Origin: Plakobranchus ocellatus
Taxonomy: Eukaryota > Mollusca > Gastropoda > Plakobranchidae
Assembly (NCBI GenBank): GCA_019648995.1
Contig: BLXT01000008.1
Location: 57,605-97,379 of the forward strand
Length of the DNA: 39,775 nucleotides
Direction of reading: 5' to 3'
Shown: in pieces, positions 21,101 through 30,591 of the stretch
Numbering within the stretch: position 1 is the stretch's first letter
How the letters are laid out: the number at the start of each line of letters is the position of its first letter
Notes under the pieces: generated by a model
What the model saw: the letters and a program-made list of their open reading frames with translations, nothing else
Databases searched by the model: none
Told to the model about the DNA's origin: nothing
Position numbers and translations under genes: made by a program

Positions 21101-24100
21101 AAATGTCTATCATCTCATTTCGCCCAATCATGTAGATCATAGCATCCTCTTAAACATCTCACTTTCACAGCACAATATTTTGGTCTCATACTGAGGCCTC
21201 AGAGAAAAAAATATACTGATAACAGAAGATAATTTTCAATTAAAGTAAATTACAAGCACAGTTCATAAAAAGGATGGAATATTTAAATATAATGACACAG
21301 GAAAAATAAGAGATTTAGATGGCCTTTACTTTTGTTGACGTTCCATGCAACGCACACTAAAAAAATTTATTTAAGCAGGGTCACAGATCTTTCTGTTGGT
21401 GTTACCCCAAATATATTTGAAGGACAAGAGTCATTTTCTAAGAAACTTTGATTCATCTGTAAACAAATACACTTTGTTCACTGGCTTTGCACAGGTACAA
21501 AATTTATTAAAACCAAAACTTTTTCCCCCAATATATGTAACCCATCCACTCAAAATGAAACATTGTTTTAAAAATTGCCAGAAAGAGGTATTATAAAGCA
21601 AAATATTGAAAAAAATCCATTTACACATAATTATCTTTTGATAATTTGCAAGAAAATTTTTTCCAGATATCTCTAACCATGTTTGACTATTTTTGCTTCT
21701 GTATCTGCTAGGCCACTGATGATAAACTTGTGTGAACCGCCGGCTTATTAATATATAGCTCTTCAATAACAAAAGTAGATAGGAAGATGAATTTATCACT
21801 CAGCTAGGCTCTACGTAAAACTCATATGCCATCAGACAGGTGTAGCATAGACTTTTTTTTCCTGCCCAATCAATGTAGCTACTCAGCTGTTTCCTATGAA
21901 TGGAACGGATGTTGCCTGTAGCAAAAGTATCTAGGCAAGTGTTTTAAGAAGAGAGGATAGGAAACTAAAGAATAGCAAGAAAAAAAAAGCGTTTTGACTC
22001 ACCTATATTCATCAAAGCTATAATTGTTGCTAAGCTTATGTTCTGATCACCCACAGATTATATAATCAATATGAGGTTCAGCGTGAATTTCATGTTAGTA
22101 CTATCTTACCCCCCCCCCTTCCCGGACAGGCTGCTTAAAAATAAAAAAAATAAAAAAAACAAAAAAAATACTGACGTGGTTCCAAGAGTTTTTGCAACAC
22201 TGGTCCCACAACATCCATCAAGGCTATGCGCTGGGCGATGAAGTCCTGAGTGGTGGCATCCTCTGTACTGTCCAACCATTCTTGCTTCTCCTTGGCAGTG
22301 TTCAGTGAGATGGTCTGTCAGAAGAAAAAGAAAATAAACTGAGTTTTAGATTTAAAAATTAATTTTAAGCTTAACAGCGACTCTTTTTTGCTTTTACACA
22401 ATGTTCAAAAAAAGATTTGCTTCATATATATAAATAGTAAATAAAACTGTAATTTGCCATTGTGTAATCTAGTACAGTATTGTATCAGTATAAAAGAATC
22501 ACAAGTCAAAAATTATGATGCGCTGCTTTCAACTGTTAACCCTACTTTATAACTGAGAAATCTAGGCTCAATCTGTGATTTATCTAAGATTAGGTATTTT
22601 TTCTGTATCTACCATAGTAATGAACAAGGATGAACCTATGAATACTTTAATATCATGGCAACTTTCAACAGCCCTGTTATTCACTAGTGTAAATAATTTT
22701 TCCTCAAATCACCGTATCGTAGCCAACTAGGTTTGATGATGAAGTGAATTTTATTTTTTAACTTTGTGAAATGTTAAAATCAGTTTTAAGCACTTACCTT
22801 TTCTTCCTTAGTCATTCTCCCAGCAACAGCCTTATCTACATCTGCTATGGTATCCTGAGTATGTTTGATGGCCTCTTGGAGCAAAGTTTTTGCCTCTGAG
22901 GAATTTCAATAAAAATTCATCACATCTGCAAAACTTCTATGGCTTTGTAATCTCAATCTGAATAAAAAGCCTAAGAGGTTCAATTCTAAAGTTTAAAGAA
23001 GCACCACTTAACTAAATTTACATATCATTTGTATTTTCTTTTAATTTATGGGCCTACCAAACTTTGTTGATGAGCTTGAGGAAACAAAGAGAACTTTTCT
23101 ATTCAATTATTCTCATGTTCATTGAACTTTTTAGAGACTTAATTTATTCTTTTAACAAATAAAAAGTAAAAAGAGCTGCAAATCTAATCTTATGTCAGTT
23201 GGAGAGATTTTCATGGCTTTTGTTTCAAAAGAAATTTTTTTTCTTGTACAAATCATGGTAAAGGAGAAATTAAGAAAAGTCTTATTGAAAAAAAAAATTG
23301 TGTTAAAGTTGTAAACAGATGTTCAGAAAATCATCAATAAAAGATGAAATAAAAATTGATTGTATAAGAAATAGTATATATTTAGGGCCCAATCCAGCGG
23401 GGGGGGAGGGGTTTAAGGGGTTTGGGAACCCCTCCCTTGCAAAAATTATGTACCTATAGATGTTGATTATGTACTATTTTAGCGCCAGTAGAGGCCATAT
23501 TTTCCCTCTCAAATTGCAAAAGTTTGTGTTGAAAAAGTTATGTAGGCCTACCTGTGGATGCTGATTATGAGCTATTTTAGTGCCAGGAAAGGCCACATTT
23601 TCACTCTCAAACTGCAAAAATTCGCTTGGTTTTGATATGTGATAAAAGTACGAATGATCAAATATAACCAGTAAAATAACTTCAGAGGTTTACATCTATT
23701 TGTTCTTTCAACTATAGATCTAATTATTCTGCTACTGTTATAAACAAAACTAATTGCAGGTGAATGAAATATAAATCATTGAACTCGCTTATTCTTACAT
23801 ATTTTACAAGTTGGATCACAGAAAAATATGGCTTTTACCTGCCCAGTCCAAGAAGTCAACACATTCTTCATGATTATAGCGTATTGCTGCTTCCCTGGGC
23901 CTCTCGCCATGTGCATTTGTCTGCCGCAGGTCAGCACCATGTTCTATAAGCATCTTCACTACTGGCATGCGACCCCACACTGCAGCATAATGAAGGCAAG
24001 AATAACCTGAAACAAACAATAGTTGTGATCTTTACTCACATGATTCATGTGCAAATCAAGGGTGAATAAATTAGATCACATTGATAAAAGACTCATTAAA

Positions 24101-27100
24101 AAAAAACAAAAAAAAACGAATAAAAGGAATAACCTTCTGCAATCATTGAGTTTTGCCAAAAATTAAAACATAATTAAAGAAGCCATGAATTTTATCACGG
24201 TTCTCTTTGTTGCAGATTGACGAGAACAATCTTGCCCTTCCAAAAACACAGGACATCATAGAAAATCCAATATGCAAGACATATTCCTACCACAAAACTG
24301 AAAAGTCATTTTAAATTTAGATTAACTGTTATATTGTGCCTATTTAAAACTCATTTTTTCCCATACTCCCCTTTTCAACAATGCTTGTCAACATTACTAA
24401 TTTATTCAATCTTCACAAATCTTTTTTGATAGATATAACATACCCTTTGTTGTAATATTATTCACATCTGCCCCTCTCTGCAAAAGCTCCTTGGTAATTT
24501 GATTTCTTCCAAGACATGCTGCAAGATCTAGGGGAGATTTTCCATTTTCATCACGTTCATTCAACAAATCAAGAACATCTGCTTTGTATGGATCCTGATC
24601 ATCCTCAAAACATCTGTAAGAAAACATGCATGGGATAAAAAAATCTGTCTTCAGACCACTCCTAATGAATCAACAGTTAAATATGAAAGATGGGCATTTT
24701 CAATTGAATTATTTGATCTTCCTTTAACAGTTTTTTGAAAATAAATCAAAACTTAAAATTCTTAAAGAACACAAGTTTTATCACCAAAAGACTCTTGGAC
24801 AGAAGTTTAAGCATGGCATATCAGTGACTAATAACATGATCAATATGAAAGATAAGCATTAAACAAGGTAAGGAGGATGGTCTCCAATAGACAAAAAGAA
24901 ATCAAGAATATTCAGAATTTGATTGGAAACAAAAATATTTGATTTTTTGGCCTGCGGTTATGCTAATCATACAGGAAAAAATGGATAACCTAATTCCAGG
25001 TTCGAAAAGTTTGGAAAAAAGAGTGGAAAAAAATTGCAATTCAGTAATCAGACAATGTGTTAATATCACAATAGTTTCAGTTAATTTTTGTGCATTGTAT
25101 CTGCACAAACTTAAAGGAATTTTCCTATTGTTCATTATGTGAACGTAAAGTAAAATTCAGTACGCCTGTCTATGATTTGATGTGATCATGAAATAAATTA
25201 TCATATTTCCAAAAAAAATTAAAGCTTTTTAAAATTATCATATTTTTGTACATCAATTTTAAATGAGATTTCTCACTGAGCGTTTTTTTTTTTTCACTAA
25301 GTACTAAGACGCTATCTGTTCCTTTGATCATCCTCTGATGTTCTTAAAATTTGCATCTTTGTATCATCTACAAAGGTTGTATGACAGGATTTGAGATTTT
25401 GCTACAGAGTTTTACTGAGCACTTTCACAAACTTCATATCAGAAGCTATACCTAATTCTGAAACTTAAAATAAAATGCTTCAATTGAATCAGATTCCAGA
25501 TTCCAATATTTTAGGGGCAAAAAATTGAAGACTAGATAGGTTTGCAAATTTGTATACCATCAGCAAAAGTTTAAATTTGCCTGTGAAATTATGTAATTGG
25601 ATACTTGATTTTCTGTTGAATCGCCCACAAGTAGTTAAAATTGGCAAAAATATATCATCATCTATAACGCTTAACACTGGAACTCCTCAAGGCTGTCCAC
25701 TGTCACCAAAATTGTATTCTATCTTCACGTATGATTGTAAGGCTGTCATGCCAGGATGTAGTGTAATCAAATTTGCTGATGATACCACTGTCACAGGATT
25801 AATTCTTCACAATGATGAATCTAATTTTCGAAAACAAATTGATTTGATTGTAAACTGGTGTAGTAAAAACAACTTACATCTTAATGTAGAAAAAACTAAA
25901 GAAATAATTGTTGATTTTTGCTGCGGTGAGACGCCCCCTCCTCCTCTACTTATTCATGGTGCAACTGTAGAACGTGTGCCTTCTTTTAATTCTTAGGGAC
26001 TCACGTTTCTGACAAACTAACGTGGGATATCAATCTAGATAATATTGTCAAAAAAGCCACGCAAAGACTTTATTTCCTGAGAAAATTGAAATCCTTTGAT
26101 GTGGGCAGTGATATTTTGATTAATTTCTACAGAGCGACAATTGAAAGTGTTCTAACCTTATCTATTACCGTCTGGTTCGGTTGCGCCTCAAAAGCAAGCT
26201 TGGGTAAATTAGAGTCAATTATCAGACTTGCAGAAAAAAATCATTAACATTAAACTTCCATCTCTTGAGGAGATTTATATTAAGAGATTGAAGGGGAAAA
26301 CTAAAAAGATCATGAAAGATTTAACTCATCCTGCTGCCAAATATTTTGTGTTTTTGCCACACGGTCGGCGCCTAAGAGCCTTTAAAGGCAGTAAGCGTTT
26401 TTTGAATAGTTTTTTTCCTCAAGCTGTGAAACAATTCAATAACCAGCGATTGAAGATTGTAAATGATGTCTTCTAGCATATTATGTTCGTATCTCGTCAT
26501 ATTTTATGTTAGGCACTTTTTTCACTCCGTTGTTTGCATGTATCGTAAAAATTATGTTTGTTGTATTTTTACAATACGAGAGACACAATACGGAATATTT
26601 TCAATGTGCTTTTTATGTATGTTGACTGAATAAAGAGAATANNNNNNNNNNNNNNNNNNNNNNNNNNNNNNNNNNNNNNNNNNNNNNNNNNNNNNNNNNN
26701 NNNNNNNNNNNNNNNNNNNNNNNNNNNNNNNNNNNNNNNNNNNNNNNNNNNNNNNNNNNNNNNNNNNNNNNNNNNNNNNNNNNNNNNNNNNNNNNNNNNN
26801 NNNNNNNNNNNNNNNNNNNNNNNNNNNNNNNNNNNNNNNNNNNNNNNNNNNNNNNNNNNNNNNNNNAGATTCCAGATTCCAATATTTTAGGGGGAAAAAA
26901 TTGAAGACTAGATAGGTTTGCAATTTTGTATACCATCAGCAAAAGTGTATTTTATTTTAATATGAAAGGACTGTAGTTAATCTGAATTTTTCTGAAACCA
27001 AAAGTTGCGATGGTCTTTGAATTTGGGGCAAAGTTGTGTTCATGTAATAATATTTTTTTGCATACAGTTGAGTATCGTGCACTAAACATTTTGTAGCTTT

Positions 27101-28660
27101 CCTTAAAGAAAAAGTGCTTTTGAAACAGCAAATTACCCTTTCATTAAAAGGTCATCCCAGACAAAAAAAGGAGAGGACTCAAAGACCAATGACTCTGGCT
27201 GACATCACACCCAATTTAAAAGTATTTGTCAGATGTGTGGATAGGTTTTCTATGCTCCTGCACATGATATTGATTGTTTGAGTGGGTCAGATCCTGAAGT
27301 GTAGCCAAGATATGTGTGTTACACCCAAGTGCATGGACAGCTGGTGATTAGACTGGTTGTGAACTTCATCAAAAGTCTGCTAGAAAAATAATCAACCCAA
27401 CACAGCGATCTCAGCCATAAAAACCACATAAATGGATGTGGCAACATTTATTGAATCTACTTGTGCACATTGTTCATTTAAAAAAAACAAAAACTGTCTG
27501 ACATACAAATGGATCCAATGCACACGCCCCACATCAGAGCCTTCCATGACCAAGTACATATTCTTGGTGTTTTAATTGAAAGCAAAGGAGAGTAAAAAGC
27601 TGTTTATCAGTTCATAGTGGAGCAAATTATCATTGAAGCTAACTGTAAGTCTTTAATTTGATCACATTTCCATTATTATTTACAACTGAAAAGAAGGAAG
27701 ACTAATTTGTCCTCATAAAATATCCTTTGAGGATGATAAAATGTGGCCTTGGTTTTTTCGCCTGATGCCAGGCCCAAATACTACTGCATATCACTGGCTT
27801 CTATGAGCTAATAAAGGCAACGGCTAATTTGTTTACAATGTTAAAATTGTTATAGATCAGTGTAAGACTTGGAAAATGAATAAAATGTAATAGAAACACT
27901 TCTGGATAAAAGTTAACTTTGTGACAGACGCTGTTGATAATCACTGGTTAACTTTCAGCTTTTGTCTATCAAGGAATGTATAACTGAATTATTCAAACAG
28001 CTGCTGTCATCATGAATTATTGCACCGAAAACATTCCAAAATCCAAACTTGGAAAGTTATTGTGGAAATATTAGAGAATTAAAGTGTATTATAGATATTT
28101 CATGATGTCTCATCACATTTGATGATTAAGGGGAAGTTCACAGTCATCAGGCTAAAACAAGCATATGCATGAATTTAAACAGCCCATCAATATTACAGAA
28201 ATCTTTTTAATTGATCTTGGACAACAGCTGTGAAAACTAGCCATATGTGTGCGCAGCTTACTATTGAATAAATATTTAAGTGAATCATATACGCGGTGGC
28301 GTTCATGGTTTAAACGGATTCACAGGTTTTGATTACGCAATACGTCAGCGAATCTGATATAAATTATGTCAACACTGTAGGGTGAAAAAAATTATCTTTT
28401 ACTGCAGATCGAAGTACATTAGCTACTCACCGAATGAGGCGATTAGGGTCGTTTTTGTAAATACAGTGTGTTATAATATTTGTTCCAGGGAGAAGCTGTT
28501 CTATTTCTGAATCCTCACCCTCACCCTGATCTTCACCTTCACCATTACTTTCTAACGCTGACTCTGTTGTTGACCGTGAATGCTGTATTTTCAAGTCTTG
28601 TTCAGATCCAGCAACCTGTTCCTCGACATTCAGGCCAGTGTCAGAATTTTCTTGCGTCAT
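17996..28660 (-). CDS. ANKRD45: Ankyrin repeat domain-containing protein 45 (whole gene, 7 exons)
   Basis: Exons in transcript order: 28660-28431, 24613-24444, 24006-23839, 22895-22798, 22314-22176, 19174-19155 (20-nt microexon, inferred), 18136-17996. Together they give 966 nt, 321 aa plus stop; human ANKRD45 is about 266 aa. Order: acidic, low-complexity N-terminus (1-76); two ankyrin repeats (about 100-131 and 134-166); the ANKRD45 signature ECVDFLDWA (181-189); a helical, probably coiled-coil segment (190-268) with KEKQEWLDS, similar to the family's NEWLETH region; and a basic S/K/R/P-rich tail. I do not know a biochemical activity; ankyrin repeats mediate protein binding. The ATG at 28658-28660 is the first in frame; a stop lies further upstream in the same frame. 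All introns are GT-AG. Confidence 0.88.
18137..19154 (-). other. ANKRD45 intron 6
   Basis: Noncoding, AT-rich. A TG-rich tract on the transcribed strand (19113-19137) lies 18 to 42 bases after the microexon donor. Nothing else is recognised. Confidence 0.55.
19155..19174 (-). CDS. ANKRD45: Proposed 20-nt microexon of ANKRD45
   Basis: On the - strand ACCTATAG | 20 nt | GTAAGTG gives a good acceptor and a near-perfect donor. With the one base carried from exon 5 it encodes PSEKGSA (269-275) and delivers phase 0 to the last exon. A U-rich tract with a UGC about 15 nt upstream and a UG repeat downstream resemble elements that help microexon splicing. An internal CAG also permits a 14-nt version that keeps the same frame. 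No transcript evidence is available here. Confidence 0.55.
19175..22175 (-). other. ANKRD45 intron 5
   Basis: Noncoding, about 3 kb, AT-rich with many homopolymers and a C run at 22110-22118. Open frames on the - strand at 20084-20467 and 21431-21799 have no recognisable domain and look like chance frames. Confidence 0.6.
22176..22314 (-). CDS. ANKRD45: ANKRD45 exon 5
   Basis: Residues 223-268 plus one base. It encodes [19 protein letters not shown] and [18 protein letters not shown], the family's C-terminal helical region. Acceptor TCTGACAG, donor CCAC|GTCAGT. The donor is moderate but no better one preserves the frame. Confidence 0.88.
22798..22895 (-). CDS. ANKRD45: ANKRD45 exon 4
   Basis: Residues 190-222. 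It encodes [19 protein letters not shown] and GRMTKEEK, a heptad-like helical stretch. Acceptor TTCCTCAG, donor GAAAAG|GTAAGTG. Enters with one carried base and ends in phase 0. Confidence 0.9.
23404..23436. repeat. Perfect 10-bp inverted repeat (hairpin)
   Basis: GGGAGGGGTT at 23404-23413 is the exact reverse complement of AACCCCTCCC at 23427-23436, with a 13-base loop. It is strikingly G/C-rich against the local AT background. Confidence 0.85.
23441..23625. repeat. Tandem duplication, period about 97 bp
   Basis: Two diverged copies, beginning near 23441 and 23532. Shared blocks in order: TTATGTA, TG(T/C)TGATTATG, CTATTTTAG(C/T)GCCAG, GGCCA(T/C)ATTTT and CTCTCAAA(T/C)TGCAAAA. Confidence 0.8.
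23839..24006 (-). CDS. ANKRD45: ANKRD45 exon 3 (second ankyrin repeat)
   Basis: Residues 134-189 with split codons at both ends. It encodes [20 protein letters not shown], a canonical ankyrin repeat, and then [14 protein letters not shown], very close to the ECVEFLDWA signature of vertebrate ANKRD45. Acceptor TTGTTTCAG, donor GCAG|GTAAAA. Confidence 0.95.
24007..24443 (-). other. ANKRD45 intron 2
   Basis: A 437-base noncoding intron; nothing recognised beyond A/T runs. Confidence 0.7.
24444..24613 (-). CDS. ANKRD45: ANKRD45 exon 2 (first ankyrin repeat)
   Basis: Residues 77-133 with split codons at both ends. It encodes [20 protein letters not shown] and [18 protein letters not shown], one full ankyrin repeat. 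Acceptor TTCTTACAG, donor AAAGG|GTATGT. Confidence 0.95.
25491..25570. repeat. Left copy of the 80-bp direct repeat flanking the LINE
   Basis: Matches 26867-26946 with two substitutions in 80 bases (C/G at 25518 and A/T near 25548). It ends exactly where LINE-like coding sequence starts at 25571, so it behaves as a target site duplication of unusual length. Confidence 0.9.
25571..26476 (+). pseudogene. Broken reverse-transcriptase ORF of the LINE
   Basis: The coding frame is interrupted by two single-base shifts. At about 25987-25996 one base is missing before CTTAGGGAC, producing TAG at 25994-25996 although the adjacent frame continues with the expected [11 protein letters not shown]. At 26234-26240 a run of seven A has one extra base. 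Outside these points the protein similarity is continuous. No start of its own is present, so it cannot encode an active enzyme. Confidence 0.85.
25571..26641 (+). mobile_element. 5'-truncated LINE (non-LTR retrotransposon) fragment
   Basis: About 1.07 kb of a non-LTR reverse transcriptase and its C-terminal region, starting inside the RT domain at [22 protein letters not shown] landmarks: [10 protein letters not shown] and the FADD catalytic motif (25772-25783). After the RT core come [10 protein letters not shown], a helical region and [20 protein letters not shown], typical of the CR1/L2/Rex1-type elements common in aquatic animals; the clade is my recollection, not a phylogeny. The tail after the stop (26474-26476) ends GAATAAAGAGAATA at the N gap. 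Only the 3' part is present and the frame is broken twice. Confidence 0.88.
26642..26866. other. Assembly gap (225 N)
   Basis: The gap starts at the LINE 3' tail and ends on the right-hand direct repeat, so it probably hides the tail repeats of the LINE and perhaps further target duplication. Confidence 0.99.
26867..26946. repeat. Right copy of the 80-bp direct repeat flanking the LINE
   Basis: See 25491-25570. This copy abuts the N gap on its left, so the true duplication may be longer than 80 bases. Confidence 0.9.
28431..28660 (-). CDS. ANKRD45: ANKRD45 exon 1 (acidic N-terminus)
   Basis: Residues 1-76 plus two bases of an arginine codon. It encodes a glutamate-, serine- and glycine-rich stretch ([17 protein letters not shown]), in keeping with the acidic N-terminus of vertebrate ANKRD45. 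The open frame extends upstream to 28690 but only with GTG codons, so the ATG at 28658-28660 (purine at -3) is taken. Donor ATTCG|GTGAGT. Confidence 0.85.
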
Positions 28661-30505
28661 TGCTACGCACGGGTTGTCAAAAGGCTTCACATATATTTAC
28701 ACTTGCAAGTGAAAATTTTTTAAAAAGATATTTGGTCGAAATGATGTTTACTTTTTTGCTGTTAATTTTTCCCCACTTGTTTTTACCCATTGAAAGGCAG
28801 ACCCAGATAGTTGGTTGCCCCCTAAACAAAAACAAAGGACTATACCGAAGGTTCTCTGTGACGCTGTCTGTAATTGGTCGAAATTCAGTCGTGTCTATTA
28901 ATAGAAAAGCTAAGATTCAAATAAGAAAATAAACTATAATCATGGAGAAAAAAGTGAGAAATTTTCAAGAAAAGAATGATAAAAATTTTAATTGGGTCAA
29001 ACTTTTATAATTAAAATTGAAAATGTTACAGTACGTTAGTGATAAGTGTAAAAAAGTACCTTTTTTTATCCGTGTATAAAAATGTTCATTTAGTGTTTTT
29101 AATTTAGCAACATACATTTGTTTACAAATGGCTTCCACGTCTAACTGCTACAAACGGTAAAGACTATTAATTTAAAAATCCGTTTTTATTTTAAAATTTA
29201 TTATATTTTGAATTAACAATAAAGAAAATGATTTTCATGCTTAGTGTCAGGGAACCAGAAATAGGTCCTGATTGTTCTTGGCACTGTGGTCGTTTGTCGT
29301 TGCTTTCCTCGCCGCATTTACTTTCGCCGGGTCTTGAAAGACCTGCTGCCCATTAGTGCTTGGTGAAATGAAAGATGAAAAACTGTCTTAATCAGGATTG
29401 TTATTCAAACCTCAGACCTCTAATGGGACAGGCAAGTGCCACATCAGATGAACCACAGCTCAAAATAAACCAGCAAAAATAATGTGTTTAAAACTTTAGG
29501 CATATTTTTTAAACCCAGGATGAGAAAGTTTTGACATTGCAATCGATTTAGACCGACCATACCAGTTTTTATCAGGCACAATTAGTGAGCTTCAAGGGAT
29601 TTTGCAAGAGCTAAACTAGATCTAGATACAACTCATAGATTCGAATCAAGGGCTATATATACAGATAGAGAACAAGACCCAAGTCGTAATATAAAGAACC
29701 AAGGGACAGCTTTACAGATTTTTCGTGATCAAACGAAATAAACCAATAATTTTAGACCACTATAGCAAATTTAACGAGGAATTCCTAGCTAACATGCTCA
29801 GGAGTACAAATGTCATTGCATGGACCAAAAAGTATTTACCTAAATCTGTATTGATTTGACAAAAACAGAAAGAAAGGCAGGGAATTGATTTTTTAAGATT
29901 ATTTGGGCAGCTGCGTAAACTAGTTCTCTTGCAGATGTTCAATTTTTTTTTATGGTGTAATATTTTTAGTAGCTATAATTATCAGTGCAGGTACTTTTCT
30001 CAAGACTTTTATACTGAGAAAAAAAGCATGTTTCATTATTAGGTTCCAGGCAAGAACGTGAATAAATTTGTTTAAGTACATTATTTTGGCCTGATACATG
30101 TATTATATTCAGAATAATGCTTATTTTAGTTTTGGCTATATAAGCCAGCATTTAAACACTCAGGACTAAAATATGAATGATCTTTGCTTGAAAAAAAAAG
30201 AAACTTTTTAATATGTCTTTAAATCTGGCTCATTACACTCAACTTTTTGAGTTTTGCTATGGGTTTTTCACATTCAAAATAAGTTCACAAACATTTTTTA
30301 CTTCATTTCATGTGTTTGAACTCAACAAAGCCATAGAAAAGAAAAAATAACTCAGATCACAAATACTGTGATTTATGAGAAATTAAAAACCTTCATTCCA
30401 ACTAAACCACTGTGCATCAGTCTGTATAGTGTATGCCACTTCTTCCATTATATCCACTTTCATCCCAACTTATTTGCTGTGTAGCTGTCAATAAAGCGAT
30501 AGAAT
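28661..30505. other. Divergent intergenic region between ANKRD45 and TTC23
   Basis: This 1.85-kb stretch should hold both promoters. It contains a CCAAT box for the - strand (ATTGG at 28873-28877, about 215 bases before the ANKRD45 start) and a SINE at 29236-29460. The open frame on the + strand at 28480-28932 is a shadow of ANKRD45 exon 1. No TATA box is convincing. Confidence 0.5.
29236..29460 (-). mobile_element. tRNA-derived SINE-like element
   Basis: On the - strand an A-box-like TGGTTCATCTGATG (29442-29455) is followed about 45 bases later by a B-box-like GGTTTGAATAAC (29400-29411). The body downstream (29255-29350) is much more GC-rich than its surroundings, as in conserved SINE central domains. 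Boundaries are approximate and the family is not one I can name. Confidence 0.5.
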
Positions 30506-30591
30506 ATGGTGGGAGATGATGAGCAAGTAGAGGGAGATGTTGCCCCAACAGTGCCCATTGTGGAGATCTCGCGACGTGGAGACCGGTCAAG
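30506..30591 (+). CDS. TTC23: TTC23 coding exon 1
   Basis: Residues 1-28 plus two bases. The ATG at 30506 has A at -3 and G at +4, and an in-frame TAG lies at 30500-30502, so this is the first possible start unless another exon exists upstream. Donor TCAAG|GTTAGT. Confidence 0.85.

Larger units (their letters stand above)
22896..23838 (-). other. ANKRD45 intron 3
   Basis: Noncoding. It contains a perfect G/C-rich hairpin and a tandem duplication at 23404-23625, described separately. Confidence 0.6.
24614..28430 (-). other. ANKRD45 intron 1
   Basis: Noncoding for ANKRD45, 3.8 kb. It carries the LINE fragment and its flanking direct repeats (25491-26946) in antisense orientation to the host gene. 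The stretch 26947-28430 shows no gene or recognised repeat. Confidence 0.65.

Noticed and set aside
21431..21799. 122-residue open frame on the - strand
   Set aside because: No domain, no splice-compatible role in ANKRD45, and composition typical of AT-rich chance frames.
26552..26942. Open frames on the - strand spanning the N gap
   Set aside because: They exist only because N is translated as unknown residues.
28661..28690. Upstream extension of ANKRD45 exon 1
   Set aside because: The frame is open to 28690 but contains only GTG, not ATG, before the start at 28660.
28814..28819. GTTGCC half-site as an RFX X-box about 155 bases upstream of ANKRD45
   Set aside because: The second half (CTAAAC) does not fit RGYAAC, and single half-sites are common by chance.
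28480..28932. 150-residue open frame on the + strand
   Set aside because: It overlaps ANKRD45 exon 1 in antisense; the [11 protein letters not shown] run is the complement of the acidic repeat-like codons.
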